Shown in pieces: positions 51,583-63,142 of a stretch of 64,000 nucleotides of DNA. Source of the stretch: Sapria himalayana (taxonomy: Eukaryota > Streptophyta > Magnoliopsida > Malpighiales > Rafflesiaceae); assembly GCA_029783825.1 (NCBI GenBank), contig JAREIK010003335.1, forward strand, positions 62,001 to 126,000, given 5' to 3'. The position numbers and the translations under genes were made by a program. The notes below the pieces were generated by a model. That model saw only the letters and a list, made by a program, of their open reading frames with translations. It did no database searches and was not told the origin of the DNA. How positions within the stretch are numbered: position 1 is the first letter of the stretch; every line of letters starts with the position of its first letter.

Positions 51583-53013
51583 TTATACCCGCATATATTT
51601 AGCCCATAGATTATCACTTTCTTTAAGACTCCACCAGCTTTTACAGTCCCAGGCAGCTGCCGAGTCCTGAATGCTCATAAGACCTAAGCCTGCTTCCTCT
51701 TTCAGATAACAGATACTTTTCCAGTCCTTCCAGTGTAGTTTATTTCTGCCTTGTTTTTTACCCCATAAGAAGTTTGCCATTTCTGATTCGAGTTTTTTAA
51801 TAAATTTATTTGGGGGATGTATCACTGATAAAATGTGTGTGAATGTGCTTTGTAATACATGTGAAAGCAACGTAATTCTCCCCCCAAATCCAAGGAGCTC
51901 TTCTTTCCATCCTGCTATTTTCTTTCTTAATTTGTCTTGAATGTAGGTTAGATATTCTTCCTTCAACCTCCCCTCATATATCGGACAACCTAGATACATT
52001 AATGCCCCTTTAATTTCCGCGAAACCTGTGATATTTTTTATTTTATCTACTAACTTTGGTTTTGCATTTTTTGCAAGCATAAACTGACATTTACTTTTAT
52101 TAACCATTTGTCCTGTTTCTTTTTCAAAGATTTGCAGAAGATCCATAAGATTCATTAAAGACTTTGTGCTAGCATTAGTAAATATTATAAAGTCATATGC
52201 ATAGGCTAAACAACCTATTCTGGGTGTATTCCTTGGTTGTCTGAATGACATTATTTTACCTTCGGATATTTTCTTGTTCAAGTTTCGTATTAATAGTTCT
52301 ATATATATATCAAAAAGAAGGGGGGATAATGGATCCCCTTGCCTTAGACTTTTATTTGGTTTAAATTCCTCACTTAACTTACCATTTACAAGGACTCTTA
52401 CCCTGGTGCTTGAAATACATCTATAAATTAAATCTATGGTCAGCTCAGAGAAGCCGAAACTTCTTAACACAAAGCAAAGGGTATCCCATTCCACTCTATC
52501 GAAGGCTTTCGATAGATCTAGTTTGACCACTAAGTTTTTACCTCTAGCTTTACCATCTATTTCTTTCATCATTTCTGATGCAAGTTTTATATTATCAATC
52601 ATTAGTCTGTTTTTAACAAATCCAGTTTGTTCCTGAGATATTATAGTTGGTAAAATTAAGCTTAGACTGTTTTGTAATATTTTGGCCAATATTTTATACA
52701 TAGCATTACATAAACTTATTGGTCTATAATCCTCACATTTCTGTGGTGATTCATTTTTAGGAATTAGTACTATATAAGATTTTGCCCATGATTTTGGGAT
52801 TTCCGCCCCTACAAAAAAACTTGTAATTGCAGGGACTAGCTCAGTTTTAATCGTGTTCCAGTTTACCTGATAAAAATAATTGTTCCAACCATCAGGTTCT
52901 GCAGCACTATCTTTATCCAGGCTAAAGACAGCTTCTTTGACTTCTGGTTCTTCTGGGATCGATTCCATTAATTGATTTTGAGCTTCCGTAATGGTCATCC
53001 TAATCTCTTGCAT
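51583..53013 (-). pseudogene. LINE-2 ORF2, reverse transcriptase domain (476-codon open segment)
   Basis: This is the longest non-repetitive open frame in the window. It codes the LINE reverse transcriptase: EPDGWNN (residues 39-45), YIVLIPKNESP, YRPISLCNAMYK, VVKLDLSKAFDRVEW with Asp166 of motif A, LRQGDPLSPLLF (223-234), and motif C at 271-274. Motif C reads YAYD instead of YADD (52,192-52,203), so the first catalytic Asp is Tyr. The thumb region follows (ALMYLGCPIYEG, KKIAGWKEELLGFGG). The apparent ATG at 53,013 is not a real start: homology with LINE-1 runs on into the upstream segment in another frame. A TAA at 51,583 ends the open part. Confidence 0.93.
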
Positions 53014-53660
53014 TAGAGAATTTCTGTCCTACTTGACTGATTACATAGTTGATTTCCAAAGAAATTTTTAAAGAGAGCACCTATTTCCTTTTCCTCTTCT
53101 ACCCATTTCCCTTCTTTATTTATTAGACCTTTAATTTTATATTTTTGAGATTTTATTTTAGACATATTATAAAAAAATTTAGTATTGCGATCCCCATCCT
53201 TTAACCATTTTATTTTTGCTCGTTGTTTCCAATAAATTTCTTCCATGTGTAATTTCAATCTCAATTCTCCTTTAGCCTTGCTTAATTCTATCCGAGTTTC
53301 ATTGTTATTCGTGGAGTCAAAATCATCCTCCAGCTTGGCTACTTTTTCCTCTAAGTTTTTTAGCTCCTGATTTAATTTTCCAAAAATGTCTTTATTCCAT
53401 GTTTTTAAACAAGCTTTTAGCCTCAGAAGTTTAATTGATAGAACTTGCATTGGTTTTCCCTCTGCTGGTTCTTTCCAGGACTCTCTGATGAGTCCTGCAA
53501 AGCTCGCATGCTTTACCCACATATTTTGAAATTTAAAATTAGATGTACTACCCTGGTTACTTTGAATCGTGATAAGCAGGGGGCTATGGTCAGAGCAAGT
53601 TCTATTTAGCTGTCTAAGCCCCGTAATCCCTTGTGAGGTGACCCACTTTATGTTACACAT
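53013..53660 (-). pseudogene. LINE-2 ORF2, endonuclease C-terminus and linker to RT
   Basis: A 215-codon open segment holds the last endonuclease motif (S23-D24-H25, CSDHSPLL), then NFKFQNMWVKHASF and a basic, probably helical linker containing MEEIYWKQRAKIKWLKDGDRNTKFF, as in LINE-1. It is in the same frame as the endonuclease segment, separated by TAG at 53,712 and TGA at 53,688. Its TAA stop (53,013-53,015) touches the next segment, marking a one-base frame change. Confidence 0.85.
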
Positions 53661-53711
53661 AATCCTATCCAGTCGGGCCCAGATAACTCATCTTTTTTTC
53701 CAATTATTGCA

Positions 53712-54239
53712 CTAGGTATATCTTGAGCCGGTGAAATCAATTTCCATTAGATTCGTAATGGCTATTGTATCATTAAATTGTTTCATGGCTACCTTATCTG
53801 GCGGTTTGCCTCCCTTCTTTTCTTGAGGGCTTCTTATTATGTTAAAGTCACCTCCTATAAACCAAGGTAAATTTCTACTTGATATATCTTTCATTTCTTC
53901 CCATAAGGCCAACCTAGATTGTTTATCATTTTTTGCATAAACTGCTGAGATTATTTGATTTGTGTTCTTATCTAGTTTGAAATGTACTATTTGTTCAGTA
54001 TCTTTTATTATTTCAATTTTTAATTTACTGTGCCATAAAATCCAGAGTTTACTATTTAGATTAGCATACGCCTTATTAAATCCTAAAATTTCTCTATATT
54101 TATTTAGTTGATCTTGCAGAACCATTAGTTCTGCAATAATCAGTAGTGAGATTTTGTGTTCTTTAATTAAAAGTCTTAACCTATTTATCGTGGGGCTATT
54201 AGCTATCTCCCTAACATTCCAATATAGATATCTATCCAT
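53712..54239 (-). pseudogene. LINE-2 ORF2, APE-type endonuclease N-terminus
   Basis: ORF2 begins with the ATG at 54,239-54,237, chosen because it aligns with the LINE-1 ORF2 start and overlaps the ORF1 stop by 8 nt. Visible active-site signatures are N8 (YWNVRE), E37 (IIAELM) and D131/N133 (GGDFNII). It ends at TAG 53,712-53,714, where LINE-1 has Trp in TWCNNW, and the next motif (ARLDRI) lies after that stop. The Gly-rich YWNxRG of most members is RE here. Confidence 0.9.
54232..54239 (-). promoter_or_regulatory. ORF1 stop / ORF2 start overlap (ATGGATAG)
   Basis: The ORF2 ATG lies one base inside the penultimate ORF1 codons, so ATG and the TAG stop share an 8-nt window. LINE-1 has the same geometry at 22,811-22,818 (ATGTTTAA). 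Termination-reinitiation at stop-start overlaps is known for some non-LTR retrotransposons, and conservation in both copies supports coupled translation here. Confidence 0.65.
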
Positions 54240-54600
54240 TAAAAACTAATTTAGCTTGAGCTCGAGTTGTGCGCTTAGATTCATAAGAGCTATTAGCATA
54301 TTTTTTTGTGTTTCTTACTGTTTTAGGAGTGTGAGGAATTTCATACCTAATCTCCTTGTATTTTACCTGCTTTCCAAGCACCATGGCCATTTGCTTTAGG
54401 GCCTTCATGGATTGGGTTCTCGAAAGATTCTCCCAATCTTCATTATAAATATAAATATCATCCTTTGCTTTCGCCTCAGGCTCTTCTTGAGATTCTTCAC
54501 TCTTATGAATTGAAGGGCAACTGAAAATTACCGAATCTTCTTCAAGAAAATCCAGGGGATCCTCGTCTATCCACGCATCATCATCCAGTCTTTCTTTCAA
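54232..54600 (-). pseudogene. LINE-2 ORF1, C-terminal part in shifted frame
   Basis: A 122-codon segment starts with an acidic stretch (ERLDDDAWIDEDPLDFLEED) and ends in a basic tail (TTRAQAKLVFNG). The tail aligns with the end of LINE-1 ORF1 (TTRAQAKFT), so this is the natural ORF1 C-terminus. There is no ATG at its head. It follows the N-terminal part after a one-base frame change at the A8 run (54,622-54,629). Confidence 0.8.
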
Positions 54601-55592
54601 TACAATTCTTGTTTTAGATGCTTTTTTTTATATTTTCTCTTGTGTTTTACCTCCTCCCATCCTTTATTTGAGATAACCTCATTCTCAATCCCCAAGTTCG
54701 GCTCTTTCGAGGTTCCTTCATCCTGGGTAATGTTTGGATAATCTGGAGGGATGCTTGAAATTATTCCATTATTCAGATCTCCCTTCGGCTGGATATTTAG
54801 AACCGAAGCCTCCTCTTTCCTTACCCATTGCATCTTCTTCCTACCTCTTCCCTCATGCTGCTGCCCGTCTTCTTTCCCCACCTTGCACGATAAAATATCA
54901 TGCCCGACCCTCTTACACTTTGTACAGTAGGAAGGGATGCTTTCGGGGACGACAGTTTGCCAATACCCCTCGGCCTGTTCCCCTTCCTCACTACCTATCC
55001 ATACTTTAACAGGCGGTTTAGTTAAGAGGTTTAGCTCGATACATACACGTGCTTTATTCGGCCTAGACATGGTTCTTGTGGCTTCATCTCTTAACATGGG
55101 CTTACCCAAGCACGATGAAATTGCATAGAGAGATGATTCAGAGAAGAGATGAAGTGGCAAATAAGGCAATGTAAACCATACCGGAGCTATAGGTGGCTCT
55201 TCAAGAGGAGTAAACTCCTTTGTCCACTTCAGTATACGCATTGGGAAGCCATCAACTTGCCATAATCCGCGCTGCCATAGGCGATATTGATCTTCTAGTA
55301 GAGAGCATTGGAGCACGACATGCTTGGCATCGAAATCAGCAAATTTCACCTTCCCCTTGAGCTTTAACTTGTCAATGAATTTCTGAACTCCAATTGCCCG
55401 AGGCCTACCGTGAGAGAACTTACCAACGAGCGTGTATTCGAATGGCTCTAAGAGCCTACGAGATTCCTCAGCTGAGAAGATGATGGCCGGGAGCCCGTTT
55501 TTGTTCCCTTGGATACGTGAAATCGGCACGGTTCCTTTTACCATCGAAGCAAACGACTTATTTAAACATAAGTCAGATTTTTCCATACTCAT
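54597..55592 (-). pseudogene. LINE-2 ORF1, DUF4283 and CCHC zinc-knuckle protein
   Basis: A 331-codon segment begins with MSMEKSDLCLNKSFASMVKG and encodes the RNA-binding ORF1 protein of plant LINEs. A DUF4283-type domain spans about residues 45-185 (YTLVGKFSHGRP, LWQRGLWQVDGFPMRILKW, PVWFTLPYLPLHLF). A zf-CCHC_4 knuckle follows: C223-x2-C226-x4-H231-x4-C236 (CTKCKRVGHDILSC). A Lys-rich tail ends at TGA 54,597-54,599 after an A8 run. Compared with LINE-1 the knuckle is intact and no residues are lost. Function would be binding element RNA in a ribonucleoprotein, by family knowledge. Confidence 0.92.
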
Positions 55593-56178
55593 CTTGTTTT
55601 GGACTAGGTTTGAACAGTAGAGGAGTTTTCAAGCAGTGAATCCCAGATTTCTGGAGGAACCAAGGCTTAATAACACAAACCTTTTACTCCATAAAACTTA
55701 ATATTTGCACAGAAATCACAAAAGACTTAATAACGCAGTAAAAAAGGAATGCGAGAAGAACCAAGGCTTCCGGCTTCTACTATTAGCTTAATATTTCTTA
55801 CACGTGTTGTTGTTCCTGCTCGCCCGTATTACTTCCTGCCCATTTCAGTTTTCCTTTTTATAAATATTCTTAATTTCGCGAGAGAATCAATGAACACTTC
55901 GTTGCGTGAAAACTAGCAATTACTCATAATAACGCTTTACAAATATAACATACAATAGCAGTTCACTAAGCAAATTACGCTATATTTCACCCAACAATCC
56001 ACATTAACAGTTTATCCAAGATATTGGCAAGATGAAAACGTTATAGAAAACGCAAGAGAACTTAAATCAAACAGCAAACACGAAGCAATTCACATAACAG
56101 TTAATTTAAGGTAAATCGCGAGAGAGAGATCTAGAATAAACCGCAGGAGATTTTTCGCCGAGTTTTCGCCTAGCAAGG
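55593..56178 (-). other. LINE-2 5' UTR
   Basis: About 586 bases lie between the ORF1 ATG and the point where TATC satellite resumes. The sense strand starts near ccttgctaggcgaaaactcg. LINE-internal promoters normally lie here, but I see no defined promoter motif. It contains no open frame of note. LINE-1 lacks most of this region. Confidence 0.75.
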
Positions 56179-56193
56179 ATCAATCATTCTATC
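56179..56193 (-). repeat. Putative target-site duplication of LINE-2, 5' side
   Basis: It reads GATAGAATGATTGAT on the minus strand and matches 13 of 15 bases with the 3'-side copy at 48,815-48,829. Confidence 0.45.
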
Positions 56194-56840
56194 GATCTAT
56201 ATATTTGTCTATCTATGTGTTTACCTATTTGTCTATCAATAAGACTATCAATCTTTCTATCAAACTGTCTATCTAGCTATCTATCTATCTATCTATCTAT
56301 CTAACAATCTATCTATCTATATATCTATCAATCTATATGTCATTCTATCTGTCAATCTATCTTTAAAACTAATTATCTATCTTTCTGTCTATCAATTTAT
56401 TTATCTATCTATTAATCTATCAATCTATCTATTAGTCTATCTATCTATCTATATATTTGTCTATTTATAAGTCTCTTCATCTATTTATCTTTTTGTCTAT
56501 TTATCTTCTATCTATCTATTTATCTATCTACCTACCTATCTATCTATCTATCAATGTATCTTTCAGTCTCTCTATCTATCTATCTATCTGTTTGTCTATA
56601 TATATATATATATCTATCTTTCTATCTATCTACATATCTATCAATCAATCAATATGTCTATCTATTTATCTATCTATTATTCTATCTATCTATATGTCTA
56701 TCTATCTGTCAATCTATCTATTTATCTCTCAATCTATCTATCTCTCTATCTATCTATCTATCTATCTATATATCTATCTATCTATTTATCTATCATTATG
56801 TCGATGTATCTATCTATCATTCTACTTTTCTATTTGTCTA

Positions 56841-56881
<41 letters not shown>

Positions 56882-59262
56882 ATCTATCTATCTATTATTC
56901 TATCTTTTTCTTTATCTATTTGTATATCTATATATCTATCTAAATGTCTATCAATCAATTTATCTACCTATTTGTCCATCTATCTATCTATCTTTCTATT
57001 GATCTATCTAACAATCTATATGTCTATCTATAATTCTACTAATATCTTTATCAATCAATCAATCAATTTGTTTATCAATCTTTCTAGTAATCTATTTATC
57101 ATTCTATCTATCTATTTGTCTATCTATATATCTATCTATTTACCTATCTATCTATCTTTATTTCTATTTGTCTATCTTTTTGTCTATCTATATATTTAAT
57201 CAATCTATCTATTTGTATGTATGTTTGTCAGTCTTTCTATTTATATATCTATCTATATGTCTATATATCTATCACTTTATATGTCTATGTTTTGGCTATC
57301 TATCTGTATATCTATCTATCTATCTGTGTATTTATTTGTCTATCTAGCTATCTATCTATAAATATATCACTTTATTTATATTTATATCTATCTATCTATC
57401 TAACTTTCTATCTATATGTCTATCTATCTATCTTTCTATCTATTTATCTATCTATCAATTTGGCTATCTATCTGTCTATCTCTATCTCTATCTATTTATT
57501 TATTTGTTTATTTTTTATCTATCTATATATCTGACTACATATTTATGTATAAATCTATCAATCTATCTATATATTTACCTTTCTATCTATCTATTTATAT
57601 ATATCTTTATCTATCTATCTAATAGTAATTCAAACTATCTATCTATCTATGTATCAAATGGTCGATATGTCTAACTATCTATATGTCTATCAATTTATCT
57701 ATCTTTTTGTCTATCTATCTATCAATAAATAATTTTATCAATCTATCTATAAATTGGTCTATTAATCAATCAACCTATCAGGCTATAAATCATTCCATCA
57801 ATCTATCTATCAATCTATTTTTCTATCTGTCTATCAATCAGTCTATCTAAATATCTGTCTATTTTTTATATATCTATGTAATTATATGTCTATCAATTTT
57901 TCTATCAACCTGTCTATCAAATTATCAATTAATCTATCTATAAATTTTTGTATAAATCTTTATATCATTCAATCTTCTATGAATCTATATATCAATTTGA
58001 TTATCTAACTTTCTATGTAAAGATCAGTCTATCTATTTTCTATTTATCTATTTTCTTTCTATCTATCTTTCTATTTATCTATCATTCTATTATTCTATCT
58101 GTTAATCTTTATATCTATCTATTAATTTATGTTTCACTCTATATTTTTGTCTATCTATCAGTATATTTATCTGTGTATCTATCTATCATTATATCTGTCT
58201 GTCTATCTATTTGTCTATCTATCTATTTATTTTTGTGTCAAACGATCTCACTATCTAATTATCTACCTATCTTTCTATCAATATGTCCTTCTATATGTCT
58301 ATCAATCTTCTATGAATTTGTCTATCGATTTGTCTATAAATCTTTGTATTAATCTTTCTATCTATCTATCTATGTGTCTTTCTATCTATAGATATTTTTA
58401 TATATTTATATGTACATCTATCTATCTATCTATCTATCTATCTCTCTATTTATTTATCTATCTATCTATCTACCTTTCTAACTATTTGTCTATAAATTTG
58501 TCTATCAATCTATATATGTATCTATGTATCTATCTTTCTATCTATATATCATCTCTATTTGTCTATCTATTTGTTTTTCTATCTATCTATTTATCTACAT
58601 ATCATTCTATCTAACTATCTATCTATTTATCTATCTATCTATTTATCTATCTATCTATTTATCTATATATCTATTTATTTATCTATCAATCTATTTGTCT
58701 ATATATCTGTGTATCTTATTATCTGTATATATGTTTATCTATCTATCTATCAGTCTATTAATCTATCTATTTAACTTTCTTTGTATCTAACTATCTATCT
58801 ATCTATCTAAGTGTCTATCTATCTATCTTTCTATCTATCTATTTATTCTTCTATCTATATATCTATATATATCTTTATCTATTTGTCTAAAAATGTGTAT
58901 AACACTCTGTCTATAATCTATTTATCTATCATTCTATCTTTTTGTTTTTCAATCTATCTATAAATCAATCTATCAATCTATAAATCAATCTATCTATCAA
59001 TCTTTAAATCAATCTATCTATTAATCTATCTATCAAAATTTCTATCTGTATATCTATCTATCTTTTTATCAATATATCTATCTATCTATATGTATGTTTG
59101 TCTATCTATTTGTTTATCTATATGTCTATCTATCTATTTATTTATCTGTCTATCTAATTATCTATCAATCAATCATTCTTTCTATCTATATATCTAACAA
59201 TCTATATGTATATCTATCTATCTTTCAATCTCTTTGTTAATCTGTTTATCAATCTATATATC

Positions 59263-59306
<44 letters not shown>

Positions 59307-60136
59307 CTATCTATCTGTCTATCTATATATTTATCTATTTGCCTATCTATCTGTATATCTATTTTTCTATCTATCAATCTATTTATCTATTAGTCAATCA
59401 ATAAATCAATCTAACTATCAATCAATCAATTTATCTATCTATCTATCTATCTATTTATATGTCTATCTATCTATCTTTATATATATATTTATCTCTCTGT
59501 CTAATAATCTATCTAACTATCTAACTATCTTTTTATCTATCTTTATATATATCCATCCATCCATCCATCTATCTATATGTTTTTCTATTTGTTTATCTTT
59601 TCCTCTATCTATCTTTCATTCTATCTTTCTATCAAGTTGTCTATAAATCTCTCGATCAATCTATCTATCAAACTTTTTATTAATCAATCTATCTATCTAT
59701 CTATCTGTCTACCAATCAATCAATCAATCTATCTATCTTTTTATCACTTTGTCTACTTATCTATCTATCTATTAATCTCTCTATTAATCTATCTATCTAT
59801 TAATCTCTCTATTAATCTATCTATTAATCTATTAATAATCAATCTATCTATCTATCCATCTTTCTATTTCTTTATTTATCTGACTATCTATCAGTATATA
59901 TATCTATCATTCTATCTATCAATCTGTTAGTCTTTATATATATCTATCAATCAATCAATTTGTATATCTATCTATTTGTTTGTCTATCAATCAATCAATC
60001 ATTCTATATGTCTGTCTATTTATCTGTCAATCAAACAAACAATAATCAATCTGTCTATCTATCTATCACTTCAATCTATCTATCTATCTATATGTTTGTT
60101 AGCTATCTGTCAATCTGTATATGTATTTTTCTATCT

Positions 60137-60172
<36 letters not shown>

Positions 60173-62077
60173 ATCTATATATCTATCTATATATATATAT
60201 CTATCTATCTATCTATCTTTATATCTATCTATCTTCAATCTGTCTGTCTGTCTATCTCTCTATCTACCTATCTATCTGTCTATCAATATATTGATCTATA
60301 TGTGTATCTTTGTCTCTGTATTTATCTACCTATCTATCTATCTAGTTTTCTCTCTTTCTCTGTATCTATCTATATATCTATATGTCTATCTATTAGTATA
60401 TCTATCTGTATACTATCTATCTATCTATTTGTCTATCTATCTATTTATCTATTTGTTTATCTATTTATCTATCTATCTATCTTTCTGTCTATCTATCTGA
60501 CTATCTATCAATCAATATTTCTAACAATCTCTTTGTAAATCTAACTAACAATCTATGTATCAATCTATCTATTAATCTATCTATCATTCTATCTATCTAT
60601 TTGTCCTTCAGCCTACCTACATATCTATCTATCAATCTATCTGTCTACCTATCTATATATTAATATGTCTATCTATCTATTTATCAATCAATCTATCTAT
60701 CTATCTATCTATTTATCCATTTGTCTATCTATCTATCTATCTGTTTATCTATTTGTCTATCTATCTATCAATTTGTCTATCTATCTATCTTTATATCTAT
60801 TTTATGTATCTATATGTCTTTTGGTTGCTTTATCTCTATCTATTTATCTGTATATCTGTTTATCTATATATATCTCTATCAAGCTAATATCTTTATATAT
60901 CTATCTTTGTAATTATCTTTCTATCAATTTTCTATCTTCATGTCGATATATCTGTCTATCTACTAGTCTATCAATTTGTTTATAAATTTTTCTATCAATC
61001 TATCTATCATTCTATATATCAATCTTTTTAAGAATCAATCTATCTATTAATCTATATATATATCTATCTATCTATCTACTTAACTATCTATCAATTTGTC
61101 TATCTATGTTTCAATCAATCTATCAATAAATCTTTCTATCAATCTATCTTTCTATCTAACTATATATCTATATATCTATATATCTATATATCTATATATC
61201 TATATATCTATTTTTCTATCTATTTGTCTATCTAACTATCTATCTATTGATTTATCTTTCATTCTATCTCTCTATCTATCGCTCTTATATATATCTATCA
61301 ATCTTTCAATCTTTCTATTTGTCTAGCTATCTATCTATCTATTTGTCAATCTATCTGTCATTCTATCTATCTGTATATCTATCTTTCTATATATCTATCT
61401 ATCTATTTGTCTCTCTATTTATCTGTCTATCTCTCTATCTATCGATCTATCTCTCAATCTATCTAACAATCTATCTTTTGTTTATCTATGTGTCTATTTT
61501 CTATCTAATAGTCTATCTATCTGTATATTAATTTGTCTATCAGCCTATCTCTCTATTTATATATCTTTCTAACTATCTATTTATCTATTTGTCTAACTAT
61601 TTGTCTATCAGTCTATCTATCTATATGTCTATCTATCTTTTTATCTATTTGTCTATCTATCTATATATTTATCTATCTGTCTATTTGTCTGTCTGTTTAT
61701 CTATTGACTTATCTACCTACCTATCTATCTATTTGTCTATATATATGTCTATCTATCCTTCTATCTTTCTATCTTTCAATTTGTCTCTCTATATATCTAA
61801 CTATCTATCTGTCTATCCATCTCTCTATCTATTTGTATATATATCTATCTATCTATCTATGTGTCTTTCTATCTTTCTATCATCAATTTCTCTATCAACT
61901 ATTAATCTGTCTATCAATCTGCCTATCAATTTGTCAATCAATCAATCTATCTATCTATATGTCTATCTATCTATTTATCTAACTATCAATCAATCAATCA
62001 ATCTATCTATCTATCTATTTTTATATCTGTCTATCTATCTATTAATGTATTTGTCTATCTATTTATATAACTATATT
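56194..62077 (-). repeat. TATC satellite field (GATA inverted), right part
   Basis: A 5.9-kb continuation of the inverted field has CAAT/TCAA-rich patches (for example 58,950-59,040, 59,690-59,720) and (AT)n runs at 56,845-56,879, 59,265-59,302 and 60,140-60,170. A (CTATATAT)n block lies near 61,165-61,210. The + strand frames are Ser/Ile/Tyr/Leu repeats. No gene is seen. It ends at the CACTA-2 terminus. Confidence 0.95.
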
Positions 62078-62370
62078 CACTACAAGAAAATATCGGTTTA
62101 GCTAGGGAAATTTGGGTAGGGCTAAAATCCCTACCTAATTATCGAGGGATTAGCTAGGGAATAACAAATAATTTTTGATTTTATATTAAATTAAAATTTT
62201 GCAACGGATTAGTGATGGATTAGTAATGGAATGTTCGATTGAAAATATTTTGTTGCTAATATTTTCGTAGATTTTTACACAAAAAAAGCACAGATTTTAG
62301 CGATGGATTTAGCGATGGTATATCCCTATCTAATTAGATAGAGACAAAATCTATCGCTAAATAATTATTT
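62078..62370 (+). repeat. CACTA-2 5' terminus and subterminal repeats
   Basis: The terminal CACTACAAGAAAA is followed by inverted and direct copies of ttagctaggga, tttagcgatgga and gatggattagt. The layout matches CACTA-1 40,235-40,530, with several base differences, so the copies are related but not recent duplicates. Confidence 0.85.
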
Positions 62371-63142
62371 GAAATTTTTTTACTTTTTATATTTTATTAC
62401 AAGTGATTATTCCTTAAATTTTATTTTTCACAAAATATATCCACTTAGCTAGGGATTTTTCCCTAACAATTTGGGCTGGGGATAATTTTCATCACTATTC
62501 TTTAATGATTTAGTTTTTTTATATATTATTTATTTTAATTTTTTTTAATTTTGTATAATAAAGATATGTATTCATTGGTCTACTGAAGAACGATCCATGA
62601 AAGTCACATTCTCTTTGTATAATTATAAAAATAGGTTATTATAAACAAATAATTTAAAAAATATATAAATACAAAAAATGTAATATTAATAAAGACTACA
62701 ATAATTATTAATAAAGATTACAATAACATTAAATTATTAAGTCTATAATTTTTAAAATTTTTAATGATATTTTAAAAACTAAATGAACATATATTATAAT
62801 TTCTACTAATAAAAAGATTAAATAATTCATTGTATAATAAAATATAATAATTAACGAAAAAAATAGTAAATATTAATATTATTTTAAATATAAAAAAAAA
62901 TTTATGCCTAAAAGAAATTTTTTAAAATTAAATTAATAACAAATTTAAAAATATAATTTATAAAAAAAATTACTAATTTTTCATAATATTTAAATGAAAA
63001 TAAATTGATACTTAAAGATAAATACAGAGATATTCACCCCTATTGAAATTTATAAGAACTAAATAATTGAGTTAAATTTATCTCTAAAGTACCCCCAATC
63101 CGAGCTGATCTTTAGAGCCAAAAACATTTTTTTATCTCTAAA
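62371..63142. other. AT-rich CACTA-2 interior, no gene seen
   Basis: AT-rich sequence is homologous in part to 40,520-41,260. Around 63,060-63,140 lies a less AT-rich stretch (gtacccccaatccgagctg) not seen in CACTA-1, which may mark the deletion joint. I see no open frame. Confidence 0.55.

Larger units (their letters stand above)
48830..56178 (-). mobile_element. LINE-2: near full-length plant LINE, inactive
   Basis: A 7.3-kb element on the minus strand is inserted in the TATC field. In sense order it has a 5' UTR of about 590 bp, ORF1 (DUF4283, CCHC knuckle, charged tail), ORF2 (endonuclease, RT, zf-RVT, RNase H), a 3' UTR of about 1.5 kb and a short A-tail. It is better preserved than LINE-1 and shares its 3' terminal sequence. 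ORF1 is split by one frame change at an A8 run. ORF2 has a frame change at about 53,013 and at least five in-frame stops, and its YADD box is altered. Confidence 0.95.
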
